Notes: a model not told the origin generated them from the sequence alone. A DNA stretch of 64,000 nucleotides from Bradyrhizobium sp. CCBAU 51627 (GCF_028128765.1 NZ_LBJG01000087.1:1-64000); one strand, 5' to 3'; shown: positions 16,353 to 27,957, numbered from the stretch's first letter. Program-made: numbers and translations.

Positions 16353-17710
16353 TGCGCAAGACTTCAGTTATCCTCCTCAGCGCGGCCACCGGTGCGGCGC
16401 TGACGCTGTTCGTGACCCAGCCGCGCGCGGTATTCATGGGCTCCAGCGCGCGAGCCGCGACCGCGGACACCTATCGTCAGCTCAACCTGTTCGGTGACGT
16501 CTTCGAGCGCGTGCGCTCCGACTATGTCGAGAAGCCCGACGACACCAAGCTGATCGAATCCGCCATCAGCGGCATGCTCTCCGGTCTCGATCCGCATTCG
16601 AGCTACATGGACGCCAAGAGCTTCCGCGACATGCAGGTGCAGACCCGCGGCGAGTTCGGTGGTCTCGGCATCGAGGTCACGATGGAAGACGGCCTGATCA
16701 AGGTGGTCTCGCCGATCGACGATACGCCCGCCTCGCGCGCCGGCGTCATGGCCAACGACATCATCACCAATCTCGACGACGAGGCGGTGCAGGGCCTGAC
16801 CCTGAACCAGGCGGTCGAGAAGATGCGCGGGCCCGTCAACACCAAGATCAAGCTGAAGATCATCCGCAAGGGCCAGGACAATCCGATCGACGTCACGCTG
16901 GTGCGCGACAACATCCGCGTCCGTTCGGTGCGCGCGCGCGTCGAGGCCGACGACATCGCCTACATCCGCATCACCACCTTCAACGAGCAGACCACCGAGG
17001 GCCTGAAGAAGGAGATCGCCAACCTCTCGGGCCAGATCGGCGACAAGCTCAAGGGCTACATCATCGACCTCCGCAACAATCCGGGCGGCCTGCTCGAGGA
17101 GGCCGTCACCGTGTCCGACGCGTTCCTGGAGAAGGGCGAGATCGTCTCGACCCGCGGCCGCAATGCCGAGGAGACGCAGCGCCGCACTGCGCATGCCGGC
17201 GATCTCACCAAGGGCAAGCCGGTCATCGTGCTGGTCAACGGCGGCTCGGCCTCCGCGTCCGAGATCGTCGCCGGCGCGCTGCAGGACCACAAGCGCGCGA
17301 CCATCGTCGGCACGCGCTCGTTCGGCAAGGGCTCGGTGCAGACCATCATCCCGCTCGGCTCGGGCAATGGCGCGCTGCGCCTGACCACGGCGCGCTACTA
17401 CACGCCGTCGGGCAAGTCGATCCAGGCCAAGGGCATCGTGCCCGATATCGAAGTGCTGCAGGACGTGCCGGACGAGCTGAAGTCGCGCACCGACACCAAG
17501 GGCGAGGCTTCGCTGCGCGGCCATCTCAAGAACGACGGTGACGAGAAGACCGGCTCGCAGTCCTACGTCCCGCCGGATGCCAAGGACGACAAGGCGCTCA
17601 AGCTTGCCGACGACCTGCTCCACGGCATCAAGAACAGCGCCTCCGCGGCGCCGACGCCGGGCAGCGACAGCAAGGCCGGGCCCGCGGACAAGCCGAAGGC
17701 AGCGAACTAA
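16349..17710 (+). CDS. ctpA: C-terminal processing protease, S41 family (CtpA)
   Basis: A 453-residue periplasmic serine protease. A hydrophobic signal or anchor lies at 6-22. The PDZ domain is at about 98-175 (EFGGLGIEV ... SRAGVMANDIITNLD). The S41 catalytic domain carries RNNPGGLLEEAV, NGGSASASEIVAG with catalytic Ser302, and GTRSFGKGSVQT with the Lys327 partner 25 residues on. The C-terminal tail is low complexity. It starts inside the envC-like stop codon, so translation is probably coupled, and is followed by a strong terminator. Confidence 0.96.
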   Translation: MMRKTSVILLSAATGAALTLFVTQPRAVFMGSSARAATADTYRQLNLFGDVFERVRSDYVEKPDDTKLIESAISGMLSGLDPHSSYMDAKSFRDMQVQTRGEFGGLGIEVTMEDGLIKVVSPIDDTPASRAGVMANDIITNLDDEAVQGLTLNQAVEKMRGPVNTKIKLKIIRKGQDNPIDVTLVRDNIRVRSVRARVEADDIAYIRITTFNEQTTEGLKKEIANLSGQIGDKLKGYIIDLRNNPGGLLEEAVTVSDAFLEKGEIVSTRGRNAEETQRRTAHAGDLTKGKPVIVLVNGGSASASEIVAGALQDHKRATIVGTRSFGKGSVQTIIPLGSGNGALRLTTARYYTPSGKSIQAKGIVPDIEVLQDVPDELKSRTDTKGEASLRGHLKNDGDEKTGSQSYVPPDAKDDKALKLADDLLHGIKNSASAAPTPGSDSKAGPADKPKAAN

Positions 17711-17733
17711 GCGCAGTCATCCGATCTGTCGAA

Positions 17734-17763
17734 AAGGGCGGCTTCCCGGAAGCCGCCCTTTTT
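17734..17763 (+). terminator. Rho-independent terminator after ctpA
   Basis: The stem AAGGGCGGCTTCC (17734-17746) / GGAAGCCGCCCTT (17748-17760) runs into TTTTT. This is one of the strongest intrinsic terminators in the window. Confidence 0.9.
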
Positions 17764-17853
17764 GCTTGGAACTCCTGACCTCCCCGGCCTATCCCGGCCT
17801 GCCGCCGCTTGACCCCGGCGTGGTATCGTCGGTGGAGTGATTCGGGATCGCGC

Positions 17854-19074
17854 ATGACTGAGACGGCCGACGATCTGAGCGCCCCGCTCGGACAGGACAA
17901 GCCGCGCCGGAAACGGCGGCTGCGGCTGCCGTTCACGGCCATGCAGCTGCTGGCGGTCATGCTCGGCCTGTTCCTCGTTGCCTTTGCCGGCTTTGCCATC
18001 TTCAACAAGGACCCGCTCGGGGGCGAGCCGCTGACGCGGATCGCGATCCCCAATCCCAAGGCCGGGGACGAGAAGCTTGCTGCCGGCCACGGCGCGGAGA
18101 TCGCCCAAGAAAGCAGGCATGCGACCAAGGAGGCACCGAAGGAGCCCGCCTCCGGTGAGCAGAAGACCATCACCATGATCGACGGCTCGACCGGCGCGCG
18201 CCACGACGTGGTGATCGGCGCCGGCGATGCGCCCGACAAGGGCGAGGCAGCTTCCGCGCCTCCGCCCGTCATGACCGGGATCGATCCAAAGCTGCTGGAA
18301 AAATCCCGCTACGGCATGATCCCCGTGATGTCAGGCGATCTCAAGCCGTTCAACGTCTACGCAGCCGACGCCGACCGCGCGAAGGCCGCGAAAATGCCGG
18401 TCGTGGCCATCGTGATCGGGGGCCTCGGCGTCGGCGCCGCCAAGACCACGGACGCGATCATGAAGCTGCCGGGCGCGGTGACGCTGGCCTTCACGCCCTA
18501 TGGCGCCGACCCCGGCAAACTGGCCGAGCGTGCCCGCGCCCAGCGCCACGAGATCTTCCTGCAGATCCCGATGGAGCCCTACGACTTCCCCGACAACGAT
18601 CCGGGCCCGCAGACGCTGCTGACCTCGCTCACCACTGACCAGAATACCGATCGCCTGTACTGGCACCTGAGCCGCATCCAGGGCTATGCCGGCATCACCA
18701 ATTTCATGGGGGCCCGCTTCATTGCGACCGACGCGGCGATGCAGCCGATCATCCGCGAGGCCTCCAAGCGCGGGCTCGGCTTCTTCGATGACGGCTCCTC
18801 GCCGCGCAGCGTTGCGTCCACGGCGGCGGCCAGCCTGTCCGTGCCGTTCGGCAAGGGCGACATCGCGCTCGATGCCGTGCCGACCCCGACCGAGATCGAG
18901 CGCGCCCTGAACAAGCTCGAATCTCTGGCCCGCGAGCGCGGCGTCGCCATAGGCACCGCCTCTGCACTGCCCGTCTCGATCGAGCGGGTCGGCGCCTGGA
19001 TCAAGACATTGAGCGACCGAGGTATCCTTTTGGTGCCATTGACATCCGCGATGCTGAAATCAAAATCCAGCTAA
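17854..19074 (+). CDS. Divergent polysaccharide deacetylase family protein (YibQ type)
   Basis: A 406-residue protein with one transmembrane anchor (about 30-50), a linker rich in Pro/Ala/Lys, and a C-terminal divergent polysaccharide deacetylase domain (about 185-400). That domain includes VVAIVIGGLGVG, LAFTPYGADP, ITNFMGARF and GLGFFDDGSS. The deacetylase metal triad is only partly evident. E. coli has yibQ beside envC, and the same neighbourhood (envC-like, ctpA) is kept here, supporting an envelope role. ATG 17854 is preferred over the open frame upstream. Confidence 0.87.
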   Translation: MTETADDLSAPLGQDKPRRKRRLRLPFTAMQLLAVMLGLFLVAFAGFAIFNKDPLGGEPLTRIAIPNPKAGDEKLAAGHGAEIAQESRHATKEAPKEPASGEQKTITMIDGSTGARHDVVIGAGDAPDKGEAASAPPPVMTGIDPKLLEKSRYGMIPVMSGDLKPFNVYAADADRAKAAKMPVVAIVIGGLGVGAAKTTDAIMKLPGAVTLAFTPYGADPGKLAERARAQRHEIFLQIPMEPYDFPDNDPGPQTLLTSLTTDQNTDRLYWHLSRIQGYAGITNFMGARFIATDAAMQPIIREASKRGLGFFDDGSSPRSVASTAAASLSVPFGKGDIALDAVPTPTEIERALNKLESLARERGVAIGTASALPVSIERVGAWIKTLSDRGILLVPLTSAMLKSKSS

Positions 19075-19146
19075 ATCAACGAATTGGTACGCCACGGGCC
19101 CGAGCGCCTGACAGCGGCCCGGCAGCACGCGAGAGGGTTTGGCGGA

Positions 19147-19653
19147 ATGGCGCGTTATGAGGATCTGCCCTACCGAACCTGCGTCGGTGTGATGCTGATC
19201 AACACGAAGGGCCTCGTATTCATCGGTCGCCGCGCCGGCGGTATCGAGCATGTCGACGACCCCCATGTCTGGCAGATGCCGCAGGGCGGCGTCGACCCCG
19301 GCGAGGACACTTGGGACGCAGCCAAGCGCGAGCTCTATGAGGAGACCAGCGTGCGCTCGATCGAGCGGCTGGGCGAGGTGCCGGACTGGCTGATCTACGA
19401 CATCCCGCGCACGGTGGCGGGGCGCGCCTGGAAGGGCCGCTACCGCGGCCAGCGCCAGAAATGGTTCGCGGTGCGCTTCACCGGCAAGGACAGCGAGATC
19501 AACGTCGCCAATCCCGGCGGCGGCGGCCACAAGGCCGAGTTCGTCAACTGGCGCTGGGAGCCCATGAAAAACCTCCCCGAGCTGATCATTCCCTTCAAGC
19601 GCCCGGTCTATGAGCGCGTGGTGAAGGAATTTTCCGCGCTCGCGGATGAGTGA
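19147..19653 (+). CDS. rppH: RNA pyrophosphohydrolase (Nudix, RppH)
   Basis: A 168-residue Nudix hydrolase. The Nudix box at residues 47-69 starts GGVDPGED and ends RELYEETSV. The RppH-type context is present: YRTCVGVMLIN, VWQMPQGG, RGQRQKWFAVRFTG and a Trp-rich end (EFVNWRWEPM). It removes pyrophosphate from 5' ends of mRNA, or cleaves diadenosine polyphosphates. ATG 19147 follows GGCGGA. A paralogue follows directly downstream. Confidence 0.94.
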   Translation: MARYEDLPYRTCVGVMLINTKGLVFIGRRAGGIEHVDDPHVWQMPQGGVDPGEDTWDAAKRELYEETSVRSIERLGEVPDWLIYDIPRTVAGRAWKGRYRGQRQKWFAVRFTGKDSEINVANPGGGGHKAEFVNWRWEPMKNLPELIIPFKRPVYERVVKEFSALADE

Positions 19654-19660
19654 CCTTATT

Positions 19661-19742
19661 GTCGTCCCGGGCGATGCGCAGCATCGAATCCGGGACTTCG
19701 AGATTCCGGGTTCGCGCTTTCGCGCGCCCCGGAATGACGACG
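19661..19742. repeat. Palindromic repeat between two Nudix genes
   Basis: Begins GTCGTCCCGGGCGATGCGCA and ends GCGCCCCGGAATGACGAC, with an inner inverted repeat TTCGCGCTTTCGCGC. The right half matches the CCCGGAATGAC element seen at 44071-44176. The downstream Nudix frame runs open through it, which can mislead start calling. Confidence 0.8.
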
Positions 19743-19756
19743 AGAGATATTTGCAA

Positions 19757-20257
19757 GTGGCCAACGAAAAACCCTACCGTCCCAATGTCGGCATCGCGCT
19801 GTTCAATGCCGACGGCCGTGTGCTGATCGGGCACCGCTTCAAGGGCGACGGCCCCGAGATCATCTTGCCGGGGTTCGACTGGCAGATGCCGCAGGGCGGC
19901 GTCGACGAGGGCGAGAATTTGCGCGATGCCGCCATGCGCGAGCTCTGGGAGGAGACCAGCGTCGTCAGCGCTGAATTCCTCGGCGAGACCGACTGGCTCA
20001 CTTACGAATTCCCGCCCTATGACGGCCCGCAGACGCATCGGCTGGCGAAATTCCGCGGCCAGCGTCAGAAGTGGTTCGCGCTGCGCTTTACCGGCAAGGA
20101 CGACGAGATCGACCCGCTGACGCCGCGCAACGACCAGCCCGCCGAGTTCGACGCCTGGCGCTGGGAGCGCCTCGACCGTGTCGCCGATATCGTGGTGCCG
20201 TTCCGCCGCGACGTCTACCGCGCCGTGGCGCGGGAATTTGCGGTCTTCGCTGGCTGA
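19757..20257 (+). CDS. Second RNA pyrophosphohydrolase-like Nudix hydrolase
   Basis: A 166-residue paralogue of the preceding gene. The Nudix box is at the same residues (47-69, GGVDEGEN...RELWEETSV), and VWQMPQGG corresponds to DWQMPQGG. RGQRQKWFALRFTGKDDEID and the end EFDAWRWERLDRV are shared. The start is taken as GTG 19757, directly after the repeat, with GAGAG about 10 bases upstream. Starts within the repeat (from 19646) are open but unlikely to be coding. Probably a tandem duplication with possible division of substrates. Confidence 0.87.
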   Translation: MANEKPYRPNVGIALFNADGRVLIGHRFKGDGPEIILPGFDWQMPQGGVDEGENLRDAAMRELWEETSVVSAEFLGETDWLTYEFPPYDGPQTHRLAKFRGQRQKWFALRFTGKDDEIDPLTPRNDQPAEFDAWRWERLDRVADIVVPFRRDVYRAVAREFAVFAG

Positions 20258-20334
20258 AATCGCGAAAACAACCCCATGCACAGTAGAGTGGGGATTGAGA
20301 TCGTCCAAGAATTTTGGTCGCGCAAGCCACCATC

Positions 20335-21990
20335 CTAATTGATCGGCCCGACCGTAAACGGGCCGATCGCGATGACGTGGCAATCGCTGTCGTGCTTGGC
20401 ACAGTCGGCGAGCGCGCCGTTGACGGCGGTCTGCTCGTCGGCCGCCTTTAGGCCAAGGCCCGGACGTCCGGCGGTGCCGACGGCGACTGCATTCCAGCCC
20501 ATGCCATCACCGAGCTTGCGCACGACGTCGTCGCGCGCATCGGCCACGATCGAGGGATGGGTCGCGGCATGGAAGAAGCCAACGGCCCTGAGCAGGGTCG
20601 GGATCGGCACGACGAACTTATCGTCAACCGCCACGATCATGCAGGCCGAGCCCGCGATGGCGCCGCAGGACTCCAGCGAACGCCGCGCCGAATCGTCGAC
20701 CGAGGTCGCTCCCAGCGCCATGAAATATTGTCCGCCCGGTCCGAGCGCGACCGTGCGCGATCTCGCCGCAGGTGCGTAGATGTTTTCGAGCCGGGTCCTG
20801 GCCTGGTCACGCAGCATCGGAAAATCTTTCGGCGCGAAGGCGCGCTCGGTCATGCTGTCGTGTCGCACCCAGGGCTGCGGCGGCATCGGCGGACTGCCAT
20901 GGCTGTACACCACCCTGTTGCCGACCGCATAGAGCTCGCAGCGCCGCGGCGATTGCGCGGCATCGGCGCGCTTCTGGCACTGGTCGACCGCGGCATTGCG
21001 CGCTGCCTCTTCGGTCGGCTGATTGAGCGCGGAGCCGTAGAAGCCGCCGATGTTCAGGGCATAAGCCTTGTAATCTCCGGCGGCCGAATATTGGTTGCTG
21101 AGAAAGGAACGCTGACGCTCGCCGATGAACGGCACCGCGTCCACGGCAAACCCGCCATTCGATGCCGCTGGCGGCGACGGCATTGGCGTTGGTGCCGTCG
21201 CAGCCATTTGGGTGGGCGCGGAAGTCGGCATGGGTGTCGGCATCGGCGTCTTCGCGAGCAGCGTCGGCGTCGGGCTGGGCGCTGACGCGGCGACAGGGCT
21301 CGACGGTGCCGCGGTGGATTTGGCCTGGCCGGTCTCGAGCTTGGTGAAGTAGAGGAAGCCGCTGACGCCGATCGCGACGATGGAGACGACGCCGACCACG
21401 AGCGGCCACATCCAGTTCGGCGCCGGCGCGGCCTTGGCGATCTTCTTCACCTGCGGCGTCGCATAGGTCCCGTCCTCGCGCCGCATCGCCACCATGTAGG
21501 CGTGCACCGGCGTCGGGATGTTCTTCACTTCCTGCGCGCCGATGTCGGCGAACTGCACCGACAGCTTGTTGGCGACCTGCTCATGCACCGCGCGCGAGAC
21601 GCAGATGCCGCCGACTTCCGCCAGCCCCTCGAGCCGGGCTGCGATGTTGACCCCGTCCCCCAGCAGATCGCCGTCGCGCTCGACCACGTCGCCGATCGTG
21701 ATGCCGATCCGGAACGACATCTGCCGGCTGGGCGGATAGGCCATGTTGCGGGTTCGCAAGGATTCCTGGATGTCGATCGCGCAGCGCACCGCATCGACCG
21801 CGCTCGGGAATTCCGCGAGCACCGCGTCACCGGCGGTGTTGAAGATGCGCCCGCTTGCCTTGGCGATGAAGTCGTCAATGACCTCGCGATAGGAGGCCAG
21901 ACGCCGCAGCGTCTCCTCCTCGTCCTCCGCGACCAGCCTTGAATAACCGGCAATATCGGCTGCGAAAATCGCTGCGATCTTGCGTTTCAT
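20335..21990 (-). CDS. Class III adenylate cyclase with transmembrane segment and Cys-pair repeat tail
   Basis: A 551-residue protein in three parts. Residues 1-170 form a class III cyclase catalytic domain with metal-binding Asp12 (FAADIAGYS) and Asp55 (NTAGDAVLAEF) and the transition-state pair Asn115/Arg119 (GVNIAARLE). One membrane helix lies at about 194-216. A Pro/Thr/Met-rich linker (237-275) leads to a tail with three modules, each with an alanine-rich helix and a cysteine pair: C338/C351, C442/C450 and C530/C537. These resemble DUF4189-like units. The tail is predicted periplasmic. Start ATG 21990 follows GGGTCACAG. Likely makes cAMP; the signal is unknown. Confidence 0.9.
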   Translation of the reverse strand: MKRKIAAIFAADIAGYSRLVAEDEEETLRRLASYREVIDDFIAKASGRIFNTAGDAVLAEFPSAVDAVRCAIDIQESLRTRNMAYPPSRQMSFRIGITIGDVVERDGDLLGDGVNIAARLEGLAEVGGICVSRAVHEQVANKLSVQFADIGAQEVKNIPTPVHAYMVAMRREDGTYATPQVKKIAKAAPAPNWMWPLVVGVVSIVAIGVSGFLYFTKLETGQAKSTAAPSSPVAASAPSPTPTLLAKTPMPTPMPTSAPTQMAATAPTPMPSPPAASNGGFAVDAVPFIGERQRSFLSNQYSAAGDYKAYALNIGGFYGSALNQPTEEAARNAAVDQCQKRADAAQSPRRCELYAVGNRVVYSHGSPPMPPQPWVRHDSMTERAFAPKDFPMLRDQARTRLENIYAPAARSRTVALGPGGQYFMALGATSVDDSARRSLESCGAIAGSACMIVAVDDKFVVPIPTLLRAVGFFHAATHPSIVADARDDVVRKLGDGMGWNAVAVGTAGRPGLGLKAADEQTAVNGALADCAKHDSDCHVIAIGPFTVGPIN

Positions 21991-22140
21991 CTGTGACCCG
22001 CCCCGGAACAAGTTCCGCGGGCGCAGAATGCCGCCATCTCCGGCGCGGTGCAATAAAGTTTCAGCGCCCGCCACATCAGTGACGAGCGCTGAACTTGTCC
22101 AGGAATCTGGAGACTATGCCCCGGTGCGATGCGCCGGGGC

Positions 22141-22548
22141 TTAGTGCATAGCCGTCGTGTTGAGCTGCTGCTGGATGCTCTTGTAGTGGTCGAGCCGTGC
22201 GATCGCCTGATCGAGCTCGTCACCCTCGTGCTCCTTCAGATTTTCTTCCATCTCCGAGATGGTCTCGGCGAACTGGGCACGGTCGAGCTCGGCCAGCGAG
22301 GTCGCGACGTCGGCGAGCACGGTCAGGCCCTTATCGGAGACTTCGGCAAGACCGCCGAGCACGATGATCTTCTCGTGGCGGCCAGCGGTGGTGACAGTGA
22401 GGATGCCCGGGCGGATCGCAGCGACGACCGGCGCATGACCTGCCAACACACCGAAGTCACCCTCGACGCCGGGAATGTCGACCTGGTCGACTTCGCCCGA
22501 GAAGGCGAGCTTTTCCGGAGAGACGAGATCGAAGTGGAAGGTGGCCAT
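22141..22548 (-). CDS. atpC: ATP synthase F1 subunit epsilon
   Basis: A 135-residue epsilon subunit: N-terminal beta sandwich (MATFHFDLVSPEKLAFSGEV ... GDFGVLAGHAPVVAAIRPG) and C-terminal helical part (about 90-135). It is the last gene of the F1 operon. ATG 22548 is chosen because it begins the family-typical sequence; the frame is open upstream only through a repeat. The 143-base gap to atpD holds that repeat. Confidence 0.96.
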   Translation of the reverse strand: MATFHFDLVSPEKLAFSGEVDQVDIPGVEGDFGVLAGHAPVVAAIRPGILTVTTAGRHEKIIVLGGLAEVSDKGLTVLADVATSLAELDRAQFAETISEMEENLKEHEGDELDQAIARLDHYKSIQQQLNTTAMH

Positions 22549-22572
22549 GGGGCTATCCGTTGTTTTCCGCTT

Positions 22573-22679
22573 GTCACCCGCGGGGTTGACCCGCGGGTCC
22601 ATCCATCAAATCGCTGACTTGATGGATTGCCGGGACTTCAGTTCGAAGACGCGCTTCGCGCTTTAGCCCGGCGATGACG
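22573..22679. repeat. Palindromic repeat inside the atp operon (atpD-atpC gap)
   Basis: Ends TTGTCACCCGCGGGGTTGAC and GCCCGGCGATGACG; inner inverted pairs include GACCCGCGGG and GCGCTTCGCGC. It fills almost the whole gap between atpD and atpC, so it is transcribed with the operon and could adjust message stability or epsilon expression. Confidence 0.75.
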
Positions 22680-22691
22680 AGGTGAGAAAGC

Positions 22692-24125
<1,434 letters not shown>

Positions 24126-24208
24126 TGAATGTCTCCTTCGATCCGAACTTCTAAGCCACGGTCAGCTCGACCGCGATGTTGCATGTGATGGGTGTCGGTG
24201 CGCCTTGG

Positions 24209-25081
24209 TCAGACGGCCTCGGCACCCGAGATGATTTCGATCAGTTCCTTGGTGATCTGCGCCTGACGCGTGCGGTTGTAGACCAGCGTCTGCTTGCGGA
24301 TCATTTCACCCGCGTTGCGCGTCGCGTTGTCCATCGCGCTCATCTGCGCGCCGTAGAACGAGGCGTTGTTCTCGAGCAGCGCGCGGAAGATCTGGACCGC
24401 GAGGTTACGCGGCAGAAGACGGGTGAGGATCTCGTCCTCTTCCGGCTCGTATTCGTAAGACGTCGTGTTGGCGGCAACGCCCTCCTCGACCACCAGCGGG
24501 ATGATCTGCTGGGCGGTCGGGATCTGCGCGATCACGGACTTGAAGCGCGAATAGAACAGCGTGCAGACGTCGAACTCGCCGGCGTCGAAACGCGCCAGAA
24601 CCTTCTTGGCGATGTCCTCGGCGTTGGCGAAGCCGAGCTGACGCACGCTGCGCAGGTCGAGATGCTCGACGATCTGCTTGTCGAACTGGCGGCGGAGCTG
24701 CTCGTAGCCCTTGCGGCCGACGCAGAAGAATTTCACTTCCTTGCCCTGTGCGACCAGGGCCAGGGCGCGCTCGCGCGCCAGACGCACGATCGACGAGTTG
24801 AACGCGCCTGACAGGCCGCGCTCGCCGGTGCAGACCAGCAGCAGATGAACATGGTCGCGGCCGGTGCCGGCCAGCAACGTCGGCGCACCGGGCGAACCCG
24901 CTGCCGCGCTGGCGATGTTGGAGATCACCGCGCTCATCTTGTCGGCGTAGGGACGCGCAGCTTCCGCAGCGGTCTGCGCGCGGCGCAGTTTCGAGGCTGC
25001 GACCATCTGCATGGCCTTGGTGATCTTTTGCGTCGCCTTGGTGGAGGCGATGCGCACGCGCATGTCTTTAAGTGACGCCAT
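24209..25081 (-). CDS. atpG: ATP synthase F1 subunit gamma
   Basis: A 290-residue gamma subunit, the rotor shaft. The N-terminal helix MASLKDMRVRIASTKATQKI and ITKAMQMVAASKLRRA, and the C-terminal helix MSAMDNATRNAGEMI with YNRTRQAQITKELIEIISGA, are the two conserved coiled-coil strands. Lies between atpA and atpD; the gap to atpA carries a palindromic repeat. Confidence 0.98.
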   Translation of the reverse strand: MASLKDMRVRIASTKATQKITKAMQMVAASKLRRAQTAAEAARPYADKMSAVISNIASAAAGSPGAPTLLAGTGRDHVHLLLVCTGERGLSGAFNSSIVRLARERALALVAQGKEVKFFCVGRKGYEQLRRQFDKQIVEHLDLRSVRQLGFANAEDIAKKVLARFDAGEFDVCTLFYSRFKSVIAQIPTAQQIIPLVVEEGVAANTTSYEYEPEEDEILTRLLPRNLAVQIFRALLENNASFYGAQMSAMDNATRNAGEMIRKQTLVYNRTRQAQITKELIEIISGAEAV

Positions 25082-25134
25082 TCTTCGTTCACCCCGGCGA
25101 TCTGGCTCTTTGGCCTGACCGCAACCCTATCCAG

Positions 25135-25222
25135 TCGTCATGTCCGGGCTCGTCCCGGGCATCCACGTAGCTGCCTCGCACGTCGATAGACGTGAATGGC
25201 CGGGACAAGCCCGGCCACAACG
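25135..25222. repeat. Palindromic repeat inside the atp operon (atpA-atpG gap)
   Basis: Shares CCCGGGCATCCACGT and GGGACAAGCCCGGCCA blocks with the element at 9224-9351. The arms TCCGGGCTCGTCCCGGG and CCGGGACAAGCCCGG can pair. It occupies most of the 147-base gap between atpA and atpG. Confidence 0.8.
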
Positions 25223-25228
25223 GCAGTT

Positions 25229-26757
<1,529 letters not shown>

Positions 26758-26758
<1 letters not shown>

Positions 26759-27318
26759 CAGCCTGCCTCTTTCATCGCGTGCTTGATCGAATTGAGTTTG
26801 GTGCGAAGCGAACTATCGATCATACGGCTGCCAAGCTTCACGACGAGGCCACCGATGATCGAGGGATCGATCTTCACGTTGAGCGCGACGTCCTTGCCGG
26901 TCACCGACTTCAGGGCAACCTTGAGGGCGTCGAGATTCTTGTCCGAGAGCGATTCTGCCACCGTCACATCCGCCGTCGCCTCGCCCTTGAACTTGGCGAC
27001 GAGCGCGCGATAGGCGCGGATGACGTCAGCCACCGCGAACAAGCGGCGGTTGGCGGTCAGCACTTTCAGGAAATTGGCGGTGATGCCGGCGATACCGGCC
27101 TTGTCCAGGACGGCCGCGAGCGCCTTGGACTGGGCGTCGGCCGCGAAGACCGGGCTACGGACGAGGCGCTTCAGATCGGCGCTTTCGTTCAGCAGAGCCT
27201 CGAACTTGTCGAGATCGGCCTTGACCTCGTCGACCACTTTCTGGTCGCGGGCCAGTTCAAACAAGGCCGTTGCATAACGGCCCGACACACCTGAAACGGA
27301 CGTATCTTCTGCAGCCAC
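26758..27318 (-). CDS. atpH: ATP synthase F1 subunit delta
   Basis: A 186-residue delta (OSCP) subunit linking F1 to the peripheral stalk. The N-terminal helical domain (SGRYATALFELARDQ) and the C-terminal KIDPSIIGGLVVKLGSRMIDSS are characteristic. First gene of the F1-only operon atpH-A-G-D-C; F0 genes are not in this window, as is normal for alphaproteobacteria. Confidence 0.97.
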
Positions 27319-27461
27319 AGACGCGCTCTTTTAGCTGTCAAATTCGCAAGGGAAAAACCGTCGCCACGAAGCGGCGCCTAGCGATCCAAGCCCTTGGAAT
27401 TCAAGCGGGACTTCGATTTTCGACCGACACGGGAAGTGCCGGGCTCGTTAAAATCGCGGCT

Positions 27462-27490
27462 TTGCTAGCATGGCAGGCGCGCAGGTGCAA
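27462..27490 (-). promoter_or_regulatory. Probable atp operon promoter
   Basis: On the minus strand TTGCAC (27490-27485) and TAGCAA (27467-27462) are 17 bases apart. Transcription would start near 27455, about 140 bases upstream of atpH. Confidence 0.5.
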
Positions 27491-27920
27491 CATGACGCCA
27501 AATTAAAGGCACGACCTTCTGTCGCCAGTTCGTCGCACATTGCGACAGCTTGGCAGCGCCGACGCCACGGCCCGCTATGTCACCGCGAGCCTCGTGGCGA
27601 CCCGAGGCCCATTCGTTCCTGACGTCAGCGCATAGCCGCCATGAACACGGCTCGCTGAGCCGTGATGCGGCCCACGTCGGCAGTGCCCGCCGAATACTTA
27701 CCCAATTCTAAACACTGGCAGCGATAACTTCGCTCTACAGTATTCGCAAGTAATATGGTGGTTAATGATTCGTTAAAGGCAAAGATTACGGAACATCGGC
27801 TGAATATCGATTCCGGTCACAAGATATTTCATCAGGACACATACCAGAAATACTGCCCAATTCATGCCTCATTGAGAATCGAAACGCCAACCCGCTCACA
27901 AACTGATGGGGGCTCCACTG

Positions 27921-27934
27921 GCCACATATGTGGC
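27921..27934. promoter_or_regulatory. Perfect 14-bp palindrome upstream of rlpA-like gene
   Basis: GCCACATATGTGGC is fully self-complementary and lies 24 bases before ATG 27958. Position and symmetry fit an operator for a dimeric regulator. No regulator family is identified. Confidence 0.4.
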
Positions 27935-27957
27935 AATACTAGCGTAGGGACCACTAA

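Larger units (their letters stand above)
27319..27957. other. Long AT-rich intergenic region between atpH and rlpA-like gene
   Basis: 639 bases between divergent genes. The part near atpH holds a probable promoter for the atp operon (27462-27490). The part from about 27700 to 27957 is clearly richer in A and T than the surroundings and ends in a perfect 14-base palindrome. Short open frames here (e.g. 27755-27970) have no family resemblance or ribosome-binding site. No RNA gene was recognised. Confidence 0.6.
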
